Positions 10,411 to 22,311 of a stretch of DNA of 64,000 nucleotides are shown one piece after another (position 1 is the stretch's first letter; each line of letters opens with the position of its first letter). A program made the position numbers and the translations under genes. The DNA comes from Multifurca ochricompacta (lineage: Eukaryota > Basidiomycota > Agaricomycetes > Russulales > Russulaceae). Location of the stretch: contig WTXG01000070.1 in the NCBI GenBank assembly GCA_022496185.1, positions 1-64,000 of the forward strand. Reading direction: 5' to 3'. The notes beneath the pieces are model-generated. The model had not been told where the DNA came from and ran no database searches. It saw only the letters and a program-made list of their open reading frames with translations.

Positions 10411-11698
10411 CTATGCAGGAGGGAGATGACTCCTCCAATCATTAACCTTCTCAACCAGGGCTGTCTGCTCTGCTGCTTGCGCCTTCTCCTCTGCTTTCCT
10501 GACTTCCTCCCGCAGCTGTTCTGGTATCATGTTCGCAAATGGCACAAATAAGAGCATATCAAGAAGGTCTTCACGAGTTTCGCCACGGCGCCCCCGTCGA
10601 GCCTCTTGGCATGCATCCTGTTCTTCTTCCTGTTTCTGCCTTCTTTCTGCCTCACTTGCTTGCTCATTTTTCATCTCCTTCAGCTCTGTCTCACCTCTAG
10701 GATAGGTGTCCTTTGTGAATGTGAATTTCGAAAGTGCATCCTTGAAATCATTAGTGCCAAAGTGGTGAAGTACCACTGATGCATAGACCGCATCAAATAA
10801 TATGGTGGGAGGCCAGTCAGCACTGTCAGAAATTTGCAGTGCCGAGCCTGTATCGATTGCCTGGTTATTTCTGCCAACCAGGACTTTGGATTCGGGACTA
10901 AAAAAATGTGCTGTGCATCGAGGACTCTCTGGAGATTCATCTGGGTCAACATCTTCTGTTGTCATACCATAATTGGGGGTCTGATCACAGGCGCCATCAG
11001 CTTCTATAGGTATCAAGGAGGTGATACTGACCACTATGAATGCAACATCCTTCCCAAGAACAAGATGTGTTAATTTATTGAGCAATATTCCATTTCTAGT
11101 GTCGTCGATGGTCTCCACAATGTCCACATGGTCATCGCCTCGACTACGCCTCCGGGTAAGGTTCTTGATGTACTGCCCATCATTGCAATGGTTAGCCAAA
11201 GGCAGCTTGGAAATAACAGATTCATACCATATCGCCTTTGCAATGTGATATAAGATGTGCCCCATCACAAAGCAGTTTGCTACATCCTGTCAAAACACAG
11301 CTTCCATCCCGGAGTACAAGACTATCGTGGAAATATTGTTGACGAGTAGTGGCAACACTGGAGGTGACATTGGTGTTAATCAGCCTGGGTTCAGGATCGA
11401 TAGGGAGCATGCGTTGCTTCTCCTCTTCAGAGATGTGATAATACAATGACACATTTTCAGTGGGAAGCCCACCAGTGAAGTCAACAGGATGTAACGTATA
11501 AGGCCTGGTTGAGAGAGTTCCTTGTGCACCAGTAACGACAGATATCGCGAAAAGAACCCATTTATAACAACGGAATGGTACCTTGTTGGTGGGGATCCTG
11601 AGGGCTAAAATCCAGTTCTGATCGCTTGGACCCGGGTCGATATTAGATCCTGGTTTTTTCAGGAGTGAGGCATAAACATTAATAAAAAGGGTGGCCAT
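10411..11698 (-). CDS. HNH-nuclease-domain protein (HNH_2-like)
   Basis: Two exons (11228-11698, 10411-11172) joined across a 55-nt GT-AG intron with a GGCTAACC branch site, about 410 residues. The exon junction lies inside the HNH core: DGSCVLTG, AHLISHCKGD, then after the intron VDIVETIDDTRNGILLN. This matches the fungal HNH_2-type proteins that are multiplied in Agaricomycete genomes. The C-terminal third is a Glu/Lys/Gln-rich helical region (about residues 320-400). There is no signal peptide. The start ATG (MATLF) is chosen as the first in-frame ATG. Nuclease activity is unproven; these proteins are of unknown function, and expansion next to transposons is typical. The expected conserved segment after KGD is rather short here. 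Confidence 0.75.
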
Positions 11699-12208
11699 GG
11701 CTAGGACGTTGGCGGTTGATGTACGTGCGCGTCTACAACCACAACCTTTTGAACCCCTGAACGAACCCCTGAACACGACTCCGCCGTGAACACCACCAAC
11801 AAAGACACTCCAGGATTACTCCTGGTATTCACTAGTTGTAGCAGCTATCTGTGCATCAAGTCTTGGAAAGAAACATGCTCTCTCATAGTATATATTGTAG
11901 TACTGATTGTTTCTGATACACCACAGTGTGACCCGTGTTATGCCTTAGTTGAGATAGATTCTGACACAAGCTCTGACCCATGACCCCGTGAGAATAGTTT
12001 GCTCCACAAGCAACATACCAACGGCACATGCATAGAATACTATAACCAACACAAAGATTCTCATCATGACCGTCCCTACAAAAGGTACAACACAGAACTT
12101 TGTCGTGCAGTATCTAGATCACCCCTTTACCTTACATCCACCACGGAAAGCAGACAGATACATGACGCCGCCATGACAAAAGCAGGGTGAATTAAAAGAG
12201 AGGACAGC
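11699..12208. other. Intergenic region between HNH gene and eIF2A
   Basis: 510 nt between the start of the HNH gene and the stop of eIF2A, serving as 5' flank of the former and 3' flank of the latter. I see no additional coding region; short plus-strand frames here show no recognisable protein. Confidence 0.4.
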
Positions 12209-14541
12209 TCAGGGTGAAACACCTAAAGTGGCAAGCTCTTTCCGAATATCCGCCTCGCTCTCGATCTTCTTGAGCTGCGTCGCCTCGAGGCGCTCGCCGC
12301 GCGCTGCTTTCTCTTTAAGATCGTCAATAGCTTTGAGCTAGAAGTACAAATCCAGCATTAGGCATCCCAGAGGCACAAAGGGGCTGGCCATAGCTCACCT
12401 TTTTGTTTAAATTCCGGACTTTCTTCTGTACAGGATCAAGAGGCTCCAACCCAGGTGTGGGTGGTACAGAATCTTCGTTCGCCTCAAGTTCCCCGGTATT
12501 TACCTTAAGAACCGGTAACACAGCAGCTGGAGACTCAGCTACAATCCCCCCGTCCCGACGCCCACTCCCTTCCCCCCTCTCCTTGAGACCCTTACGTTTG
12601 CGCGGCTTCCCATTATCTGGGTTGGGAGGAAGGGATCCCGGCGCCCCGGGAACATATCGGCGACCTTGGCCGTTGGGCGGAGATGCCGGGGAACGACCTT
12701 GGCGTGTCGGAGTCGCTGTGCCGCTACCACGTGGAGTACCAGCAGGAGAACCGTTATCCCCCTCACGGCTGTACGCAAAAGATGCGCCTTGCCCACGTGC
12801 CCCAGGGGGACGATAAGCACCCAAGGGTTTGGCTGGCGAAGGCTTCGCATTGGTACCTGCGACTTGGACACTCGCAGAAGGTGTAGGGGCGGGCGGTATC
12901 ACAGCTGGGAAGGGGGGCACTGCGTCAACGAGAGTGGGGCGCCAGCTTACTTGATAAAGGTCTTCGCAATCCTGGGCATGAATAAGCTGGCCGAGCAGGT
13001 ACCACACTTTGATCCCATTATCGACTCGCAACCGTGGAGAAAGAGTGGCAGTGAGAATGAATTTGCCGTCGGGAGACCATTCACAGTAAGACGTATTGGA
13101 TGCATCGATTGTCGATATCTTGGTAAGCGAACGTCTGTCGTAAATGTCGATTTTTCCCGCGAGATTACCGAAGCCTCCGAGAAGGATCAACCTTGACTGC
13201 GGATTGAACAATATATAGTTGCAGAAAGAAGTTCCGAAGTCATGCAACGTCCGAACGCGCTGGTCGAAAAGCATTACCCTAGCGGGCATGACTACAAACG
13301 GGGTGTAAGGCGAAGTGTCGGGAACGCAGATAAATGGTCATACAGCCATACACGACTCCGAACTCCTTCGAGTTCGGACTCCAAGCAAAATCGTGAATTG
13401 GGCCCTCTTTATCGAGAGAGATGCGACAGTCGAAATTACCTGCGGCGCTGAGCAAGTAAAGTCCCGATTGCCCATAATAACTTTTGTTGGTGCTGTCCAC
13501 ATCCGTCTGCGTAAGAACAAGGACCTGAGTGCCAAGGTTGTTCCACTTGATTTGAGACTTCTCCGCCTTGAAGAACGTCTTTTGACAGGTAGGCGGGGCG
13601 CTAAGGTTAAGCAAAGAATGGATGCTAACATTCGCCGGCTGGCCTTTCTTTTCGGGGACGAACACGGCGACGGAGGGATTGAGGCCGGGACTGAGCGTGA
13701 CGCTGGACGCACCGTCGACCCTCAACCTATTAACGATCCCCGTTCCCCACTCTGCGGGATTGAATACATGAATCTCCTGACCAACAAGACGAATCGCATG
13801 AGATTCTGAGATGGTATACTGAACGTCCCAGCTATCTTGGTGCTTTTGTGAAAAGGATATGAGCTCCTCGCCTGTGGAGACAGAGAAAACGCGCAGGTTC
13901 TTATGTTGCGCGCCATCTTCAAGCTTGACGTGACGCTCCCAGGTAGAGAGGTATGTCCCACGCGGCGAGAAGCTGAGCTCGATAACGTTAGGGATCGCGA
14001 GCTCTTGAAGCAAGACAGCGTTTTCAGCCTGATGAATGCGCACGCTACGAGTTCGTGTAAACGGCGCTTATCGATAAGAAATATAATTTGACGCACCCCG
14101 ACGGCACTGCAAGCGCAAAAAGCCTCCCGTCTGGGCTGTATTGGTACATGCGAGCCACGGCATCAGGAGCCTGGAAAGCCTCGATGGGAGTATAGGTAGG
14201 TGTTCCGCTAACGAGGCCAATAAACTTTTGGGCACGAACTGTAAGACTGAAATCAGTATGCGTAAAGGAAGGACGACAAAAGTTCAAGATGAGATCGGGG
14301 GAGTGGCTTTGTGCTTTGAAAGAGACCCAGGATGATACGCCACAGCCTGTTCGGTCACATGCGCTACAGGGGTGGTCACAAAACTTTCCACAACCACCGA
14401 AATAGCTTTTGTACACAGATAAGCACGGCGCGTGTCCCTCCGAATTGGGATAAAGAAAAGAAAAGAAAAGAAAAGAAAAGAAAAGGTATGTTAAGCAAAA
14501 ACTTACGAACATGCGTACTGCTGCGAGACCTGCTGGGACAT
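12209..14541 (-). CDS. Eukaryotic translation initiation factor 2A (eIF2A)
   Basis: Five exons (14507-14541, 14097-14246, 13344-14044, 12399-13291, 12209-12337) giving 635 residues with all phases closed. The protein is a WD-type beta-propeller (about residues 10-430) with eIF2A-specific stretches LTVRAQKFIGLVSG near the N-terminus, VVYGFMPARVMLFD, LILLGGFGNLAG and SYCEWSPDGKFILTAT. A Pro/Gly-rich low-complexity linker follows, then a basic segment (PRKRKGLKER) and a C-terminal helix RNLNKKLKAIDDLKEKA ending VSP. eIF2A is a cytosolic factor that can deliver Met-tRNA to the 40S subunit independently of eIF2. Intron 1 (260 nt) is far longer than the others (52-61 nt) and contains an (AAAAG)n tract. 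Confidence 0.93.
14452..14485. repeat. (AAAAG)n microsatellite in eIF2A intron 1
   Basis: About six consecutive AAAAG units. On the transcribed strand it gives a CTTTT polypyrimidine stretch inside the first intron, but not at the acceptor, which lies 200 nt downstream. Confidence 0.9.
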
Positions 14542-17392
14542 GACAACCACCTACAGAGTACGACCTGGAGATTAATCGGGAGGGTTGTAAAGCAAGTTAA
14601 TGCTTCACACAACAGAAATGCCGCGAGGAGGGGACGTGGGGGTCGAAGAAGAGTTGAAATTTAATTGACTTTTTTGTTTGTTGTTTCACGCGTGCCCTTG
14701 CCGCCGCATGACGCTCTGTCGGTCTATATTACATAATCATTTGAGGGGTTGACTCATGGGGCCACAGGGAACCACCTCTCTTCTTCTCTGAATGGATCAT
14801 GAATCATTATGGGTCACATCCCACTCGACCTAATATTATTACATTCTAGTCGCACAAAGAAACCTGGATAATGGTGGTAGCGCCGTGTCATCGCCTTTCA
14901 CTGGATAGCCAACTGAATGCAAGGCCGTCAACATGCCAGATTCATGTGGTCTCAGTGCTTTTGTCATCTTGTCCCGTGTGGGTTGGAGACCAGGCATAAG
15001 TGAATTCAATTCACTTATGCATACATTAGTTCTACTCCTCGAGAATTTCCTTTTGTCCTGTTTGGCCATAGTTCATAAATGGAATCCGACCACCACTCGG
15101 TGCCATTAAGTTCAACAACATCTTCTTCCACTTGTTCACTGCCATGCCGCATGCATCAACCTGACGCTTATTAAAAGACCCGTTTACTCTCTGCTCGGGC
15201 CAGCCTTAACTTCTCCCCTTCCTCTGCTCGATTATGGCATCTCACACTCCTACAAGCATGAATGCAACTATCTTCCCCACCTCACTGACGCACGTAACTC
15301 ACATCCAACCGATTAACAATTCCCAACTCCTGTTTGTTGACCCACAGGTGACGATTCATGACCCTTCCGGACCTGGGGTAGGTGCTCTACCGTAGCCCCC
15401 CTATTGCACTTACGACGTCGTAACTCGTTAGTCTGCATATCACACCCCCGCTCCGATCACTCGAGAAGAGGAGAGCGCTTGTACCCCTATGGCGCAATAT
15501 CTGTGCGTCGGAATGCCAAGCTACCGCCCAGCACCAGATCACAAGAGTATTGCCTTCAACACACAGAGCGCAGATCACCAGGGAATCTTCATCCATTCAT
15601 TCTTTAAGGAAGACCTTAGTAAACATATGCAAGCCTATGACGATACACCCCTTGCGTCAATGGAGAATAACGACGCTGTTCTCGAATTCTATGTGCATAG
15701 TTTCGCGCTCTGTCTCACGTCCTAAAAGCTAATATTAGCACCCCAGTGGCCTGGGTATTTGCGTTATTGTATCAAAATTAACATAGCCTGGCGTAGCACC
15801 GTAGCAGGGCGCTTCGTACGTCAACACGCTTCACGCTCCTTTCTCGGGCAGTGCATCGCGGGCCATGCAATCCGTTTCACCCGGATGGCTCAGGTCAGTT
15901 TGGCCCTTCATGTGATGATGGTCACTGACGGGGATCCAGTGGGAATCCAATATGCCTCCCCCCATGCCTTTGGGCACAACATTCACGGCTGGTATCACCA
16001 CAGGTGATCTTCTACTGCAATCACTAGATCCGCTAATCTCGCCTGAGGGACGAGTGGTTTGGGTACCTAACTTTATCATTCGCTATCCTCTGGGACAGGG
16101 TCATCTACGTCACTACTGCCAGCGCTCCCGCTGGTAGATTATGTTTTCTATCCCATATAAATCTGCGCGCTAGACGCCTGAACTTAGCAGCGCCAGTCTC
16201 TGGCTTCCGGCCATGTTCACCACATCACTCAAGTAAATCATCTTGCAATGCATTATTGTTTAATGAAGGGCATTTCATAGGAAGGGTCCGACCATGTAGT
16301 ACCCGAGAACATTTAACATGTGGTAGTCGGTACTTACATGGCAAGGGCCATTTCGTTCGCAAGGCGTGGGTTATGTGTGATTGCGGCACCTCTAAGAGGA
16401 AGATAAGATAGTCGTCGTGAGCATGAAACCACTGCGTATGAATGGATTAACAATGGTACGACTGTAACAGAATATTATTTCGAGTTTCTTCGAGCAGCTG
16501 GTTCTCTAGGCGAACATAGTTTGGAGAAGTAAGATGTTATATCATCAATAATGGGTGAAAATCACATGGGTAACTTCCCCTTCCCATCCTGTGCACAAGT
16601 AGTGAGAAGGACTCCAAGGATTCTGTGATTCACATGGCGACGCGTAATGATGACGCCTACAGAACCCACACGGGGCTTCAGCTCGCCCTATGCAACCACT
16701 ATTCTGCACCCTTCGGTGCCTCCAATTCCTTCATCCGAGCTATGTATAGGCGTAAGGTGTGATAGCTCCAAACTATGCCAACAGCCATGGGAAAATTGAC
16801 CGAGGCGGCTGGTTACTATTGTACTGAGTCGATGGGCACACAACGCTGTATAGGGCTGCCAGCACTGACATAGGATACTTTGTGGACGTATTAGGGGGTG
16901 CTACAGCTGTTGTTCCTTTGCAACTGGAGATGGCGGCCCGGATCCTATCATCGTGATTATTTGTGACTTAGTAGGAACCTCAGTCTTTCTAACCCAAAGA
17001 CCGAGGTCAGTACTCTCTGTGTTGTAGCTACATCTTTCTTTTACTGATTCATCTGTGTAGCTACGCGTTTTTAGGTACTATCTAATTCTATAGTAAGACT
17101 GAGCTACGCGTTTTTAGTTCGCTACATGGAGACTTCAAAACAAGGTAGATGCCCATCTGAGCACAAGTGGGGCCATCCCTGATATACTGTAGACAGAATG
17201 ACCCATAGTCATCCTATCCTAGAAAGATTTCGCTGCGACGAGACCAGCGCAGGGCGTTCATTCTTTCATTTATTCATATTCATTCGCAGCGGCACTGCCT
17301 CCCAGAATTGAGGCCGCCCCGGGCCGCCGCCTATGTTGTTGAGTCAATTGAGGCAAGTTACACACACACCAGTCCAAACTTCCCAAAGTTCA
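14542..17392. other. 2.8 kb gene-poor region
   Basis: No recognisable gene. The longest frames (15489-15725 plus, 14839-15069 minus) show no family signature and no convincing splice structure. Structured pieces are a near-perfect palindrome at 14994-15020, a hairpin at 16978-17006 and a direct repeat GCTACGCGTTTTTAG near 17058 and 17103. The first 200 nt are the eIF2A promoter and the last few hundred the OPA3 promoter. Confidence 0.45.
14994..15020. repeat. Near-perfect 27-bp palindrome
   Basis: Arms GCATAAGTGAATT and AATTCACTTATGC around a single central C. It could be a hairpin or a dimeric protein site; no gene is adjacent to assign it to. Confidence 0.7.
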
Positions 17393-18283
17393 ATGGCAAC
17401 TGTAAAGGTTGGCACGTTGCTGATTCGTGTAAGAACCCATATTTTTTAAAAACGATTTATTCGTCTACTTATTATCATTGTTATTATTATCGCCTAAGAC
17501 CCTAGCCAAGCCCATCAGCGCGCGTATAAAGCTACAAGCGAAGGAGTAAGTAACAAAAACACTCATCCCTTGTGCCTCGGCTTAATAGCCTGACCCCAAA
17601 ACGACAGACACGAACGCTTCCGCAAGGTGTGTATATCTCTCGCCCAGACCATGTACCGCTACGAGGTAAGGCTACGAACGGGCCTTCTGGGCGAGCCTGC
17701 GAAGCATATTCGCCCACTCACAGAGACTAGGTACGTGTTTTTTCCCTAGGAGGGAGGGGGAACCCACACCCACATACCCAGCATATACCCTCGGGCCTGA
17801 TCAACTTGACTCTCACCGGCAGGGCTATCGAGAACGGGCAAACTTTCTCGCAGAGGGTTTCCTCTTCAGCGTCGCTGTGGCACTCATCATCGGAGAAACG
17901 TGGCGCTCGTCGCGCAGTCAGTCAAAGCAGCGCTCGGACGTGAACGATTCCATTGACGAGCTCCAGACTCGAGTGCACGAACTCAGTACGCGCCTCGAGA
18001 GATGGGAAGAGGCGTCTGCAGAAGAACGAGAACGGTGCGTCGCCCCCAACGAGTTCATCAATGCATGGACCTGGCCCTTGGCCGCTGATTGTATGGCAGG
18101 GCCCAGGAGCTCGCTCGCATTTTAGATCGCGTCGTCGAGATTGGGTCACGAGGTGGCTGGGCAGAATTGCAAGATACCCCTCTTCAGTTCCCTCGCATCC
18201 ATCTTAACCGACAGCAACACGCATCCCGTTCTGTATCCCGTCCAAATACTGACTCAAAGCCCTCCCCCACCGATACCTTATAA
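17393..18283 (+). CDS. OPA3-like protein, with one-base frameshift
   Basis: Five exons: 17393-17428, 17499-17545, 17608-17730, 17823-18034, 18100-18283. Starts MATVKVGTLLIR then TLAKPISARIKLQAKE and HERFRKVCISLAQTMYRYE, the conserved OPA3 start, followed by a hydrophobic segment (EGFLFSVAVALIIGETWRS) and a coiled coil (DELQTRVHELSTRLERWEE). OPA3 proteins are small mitochondrial membrane-associated proteins. In exon 4 the G run at 17836-17838 is one base short: RAIENG is read in one frame and NFLAEGFLF in another, and exon lengths sum to 602, one short of a multiple of three. All other junctions fit. I favour a sequence error over a real null because the rest is intact; restored length would be 200 residues. 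Confidence 0.85.
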
Positions 18284-18492
18284 ACGAATTAAAGCCTTCT
18301 CCGCTCCGTTAAGTCTTTACTGTATACAATGGCTTAGGGCCCACGTGCAATTAGTAAATATACAAAACGTGCTTCCACCAGCCAACTATTAGAATCATCA
18401 AAACGCACGTCTAGGGTGGATAAAAACGTGACGAAACATAAAATAAGATAGCAAGCACTACGACAGTGTGGCGTACAGACTCGTCCCAGAGT

Positions 18493-21467
18493 TCACATAA
18501 TACAACACTCGCCCACGCTCCCACATAAGCGCTCCCAGCAGCTCTGATGTGCCCGTTCCTCCTTCGTGACAATGCGACCGCCGCGCCGCGCAACGACGAT
18601 CGTGTATTCGCGATCTGGCTCGCCCACTCGTGGCACTGGGTACCACCACCGCAATGTTGTGCCGTCGAGCTCCCAACGGCCAGCAGACACGAACACCGCA
18701 GCAGCGAGGCCATTCCGTAGGGTACGGGGGGGGTAGGGGCCATGGGTGACACCACGCAACGTCTCGCTGGAGCGGGAGCGAGCTGGCTCCTCGTCTACGT
18801 CCAGATCAGGTGTAGACGGGTCTTCTCTGCGTTTAGACTTATGTAGTAGCGAGCCGACCGTGTGATCAGCAGCGAAGTGTACAATGGGTAAAAAGATCTC
18901 AGTAGCAAGGGGATCTGACTTGGGCTCCTCGACGGTGGAATAAGACAGGGAAGAAGGTGTACTGGAACGCGTTGTCGCCACTGCCGGGAGAGAGACGGGT
19001 GCGTCTTCGGCACGCACACGGACAACCAGGCGGAACTCAGCTTTGGCGATGTCAAAGCGGATGTCGATGGGAAGTCCAACGGTGGCAATTGGATACGGCC
19101 GGCTAAACGCTTTAACTGCTCGGGCCCCGTCCGTCAGAAAGTCGAATGTGCTGTCCCAACGACTGAAAGATGTGATATCAGCCTGGCGCCCTTCATCATT
19201 GGAAGCAAGCGGCATCGTTGCCAGTGATAGCTGAGATGGATATCCTGATGGGAAGCCGCCAGTGGTGCCAAATCGGACCGTGCTACGTGATCGTGCCGCG
19301 CGGTGCGCGGCCAGCAACAACGCAGAAGACTTGTCCCCGTTACCTTGATACACACTAGACTCTCCGCGAGGGCGCAGGTCGTCGACGCTCCACAAACTGA
19401 GGTCCTCCATGTTCCATAAGTCACCCCATGGGTGCACGTTATCTGGACAATACGTCCACATTGTGTAACTGAGAGCATTTGGTCCATCTGTAGCGTTAAG
19501 GCTGGCGTCGAGTGCACGCTGCTGACTGGAAAAATCCCCCTTGTGACGACCTCCATCAGTCCAACCATATGCCTTGCGCTCATCCATGTCGTAAGGTATG
19601 CCAATTTCCCCGATCATTGTCGGGTAGGATCCAAGAATAGGCGCATCATCCTTGAGCATCCCCAACTGCGCCTGAAGGGAGCCGCGGATGGCGCCTTCGC
19701 CAACCCTGAGCGCCTGTAACTTAGTCCGATATTTCCCGCGTAACAACCCGAGTGCATCCGCATTGAACCAGTTCCAGTGGCGTGTGACGAGGGTGAGCCC
19801 ATCGTAATAGTGCGTTGAGTAAGCACACCGTCCGCCCAGGTCCTCAGCGGGAAGCGGAGGGGGCTGCGCAAACACGGGAGGAGCAACAAAGTGAATCGCT
19901 TCAGGGTGCGCCTTGCGGATGCGTCGTGCCCATGCCTGCCAATGTGGTGCCCAATAGTCGGCCACAAATTCAACCTCAGCGACCTCGTCCTGGGGTCCAG
20001 CAAACTCGACTGCGGGGAGGTAGCGGAAATAATCTGGTCTCATAACATAACCCGTTTCGACGTCCCATACGCCGTGTTGAGCCCAAATGTCGATGCCGAG
20101 TTGCCAGTCTGGCCCACGCCTCCACCTGTATCGCGGGTGCACGCCATTTGGTTCGGTGGAAGGGTCAGCCCAGATAGTGAGGCCTTTTGGGTCGATTGTC
20201 ACAGAGCCCGCACGCCGAGGGCCAAATGTATTGAATGACCAATTCTCGACCGTCTGCGCCTGACCCATCCCGAGGCGGAATGACTGCGCCGGTGTTGGTG
20301 CGGGACCTCTCTTCAGTGTTGAACCCTGTTTCGCGGGGAGTGAGAGCAAGTCCGGATATCCGACTAAACCTTCGGATGGTTCATTCAGGCTGTCCCAACC
20401 AATAATGCAATCTTCTAGCAAGTCACCAGCATCCCGTATTCTGTCAGCCAGTTGCCCAAATGCTTCAATATAGTGTGATTGGAGGTAGTCCTGGATATTG
20501 CACCCATCGATGACACAGTTAGGAGCAAAATCACGACCAGCGAAGAATAATGTGAATAGTGTTTGTGGGGCAAGGCGTCCGTAATTGGTCGACCACATCA
20601 TGGCAGGGACTGAGGCCGGATCGGGTTCATGTGCTAGGGGATACTCATTGTGAAGGATTGCTGACTGGGTGGCCGTGAAATTGCGCGGGGTCATGCCACA
20701 TGCTTCAAGCGTCCAATAAGGCGCTCCAGAGCCGCCGCAGTGTCGAGACCACTGATATTTAGTGAGATAATTCCAAGCCAGTCACGAAATTTCGTGGCAG
20801 GGGAACATGAGAGGTAGAAACAAGTGATGATGAATTGGGGTCGGTGTCGACGAGTGTTTGTAGAGGAGGTAGATGAATCGGGGAAAATCGGTACAGCGAA
20901 GAAATTGCGCGGGCCGGGGAGAGGACGGTTTTCGTGATGAGCTTGACAAACACAGCGGAAATCATAGAAACTTACGATGTCTTGATGAGGATCCATGTAT
21001 ACTTTGAAGCCATATTCTTTGCATTTTCGCAATACGCGGATAGTATAGTCCATGAAATCATAGTCATAGATACCACTGTAATGCCGTTACGGTCAGGGAG
21101 ACCGAAGGATCGCAAGATAAGTCACGACTTACGGTCCTTCATGCTCAAGGGCCTCCCAAGTGACTGGGTACCGAAGTATGTTAAAGCCCCAACCTCGAAG
21201 ACGGGCGAGGTGAATATCGGCTGAGCTATCATCGAGGTTAAGTGGGCGAGAGATGAAGCTGTTCCCGCCAGCTTCAGCGCTTTCCCAAAAACCATCCAGG
21301 AGGTAGGAAGGCTCGCCAACTGGAGCTTTCGATGAACCTGAAAGATTTACTCCACGAAATAAGAGGGTACGACCATGGGAATCGACGAAATTGCCATCGA
21401 CTGTGTGTACAACATTTGGAGGCAGAATTTCACCCGTAGCGGGGGAGACAGCGGGTATTGCGGGCAT
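18493..21467 (-). CDS. GH5 subfamily 12 glucosidase (steryl-glucoside / glucosylceramide type)
   Basis: Three exons (21133-21467, 20976-21075, 18493-20751), 897 residues, phases closed. The N-terminal half is a GH5 TIM barrel: VYMDPHQDI followed after an intron by WSRHCGGSGAPYWTLEACGM; acid/base Glu in GWDSLNEP (about residue 265); nucleophile Glu in MIGEIGIPYD (about 520); and MWTYCPDNVHPWGDLWNMED, characteristic of fungal ergosteryl-beta-glucosidase and glucocerebrosidase relatives (Egh1, EGCrP2). These hydrolyse ergosteryl glucoside or glucosylceramide in the cell. No signal peptide is seen. The C-terminal part is a beta-rich domain. The last residues are ECCIM, a good CaaX box. Intron 2 is unusually long (224 nt). 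Confidence 0.9.
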
Positions 21468-22311
21468 TGTTGCTACGGGCTATCTGAGGAGGGTGGTGAA
21501 AAGGGGGAAGGGAGGGAGAGGGAGCAAAGACGAGCACAGGTTCAACACAAGGAGTCGTACCACTCGATCTTTTTTTTATTTTTATATTTTGGGTTAGGGT
21601 TTACAGTTTGCAATCCGATACTCGGGCCGTTTGATGCCGAACAACTCCATCCACAGCTTCTTGGCTACGCTACGCTACTCATAAACATAAAAAACATAAA
21701 ACAAACGAAGGAGATAGCTGAATCGGCTCTATGAATGAGAAAGAAAGACTACAAAGACAACCTTTTACTTTATATGCTACCACCTCAAGTTCGCATGCAA
21801 AACCAACCCATAAACCAAACTTCGCGATCTTAACTGATCATGAATGAGAATAGAGAATGAGTATCCCACACATGATGCAACTGCCTTGCTGTTACAACAG
21901 AGTATTTTCAGTGCTGCCAACCGCCGCCACATACCTCTTTTAATTGAATCCGATCAACGGGTGTAGGCAACGTCGCAGTCCGGTCAGTCGGGTTTCAGGT
22001 GGCTCACGTGTCCCACCGACGCCGATTCCCTCAGGATGATGCCAACTTATTCCACATCTGAATGAATCCTTACAAGCGCACCGGTCTGCTGCTTCACACC
22101 AACATGTACATCCTGCTCATAGTCAGAGGGGCCATAGTTACCAGCTTTCTTATCCTACAGCTGTTTGTGCGTGTGTGGAACGAGGGGTAGGTAATGGACA
22201 TATTATAAAGAACGACACCTTTTCCAAACACGCCTCCGAAACCGGAAAAATTCGTCCTCGGGACAGCTAAATCGCCATCTTAAAAAACAAAGTACGGCTG
22301 GCAAATTTGCA
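21468..22311. other. Spacer between GH5 gene and CDC73
   Basis: 844 nt containing the GH5_12 5' flank and the CDC73 3' flank. No coding sequence recognised. A GGGTTAGGGTTTACAG string near 21588 resembles telomeric TTAGGG but occurs only once. Confidence 0.4.

Noticed and set aside
12403..13196. Plus-strand frames of 137 and 176 codons
   Set aside because: Antisense to eIF2A exon sequence.
15489..15725. 78-codon plus-strand frame as a small gene
   Set aside because: Somewhat protein-like composition, but no homologue recognised and no supporting exons.
21588..21603. Telomere-like GGGTTAGGGTTTAC
   Set aside because: Single occurrence, no tandem array.
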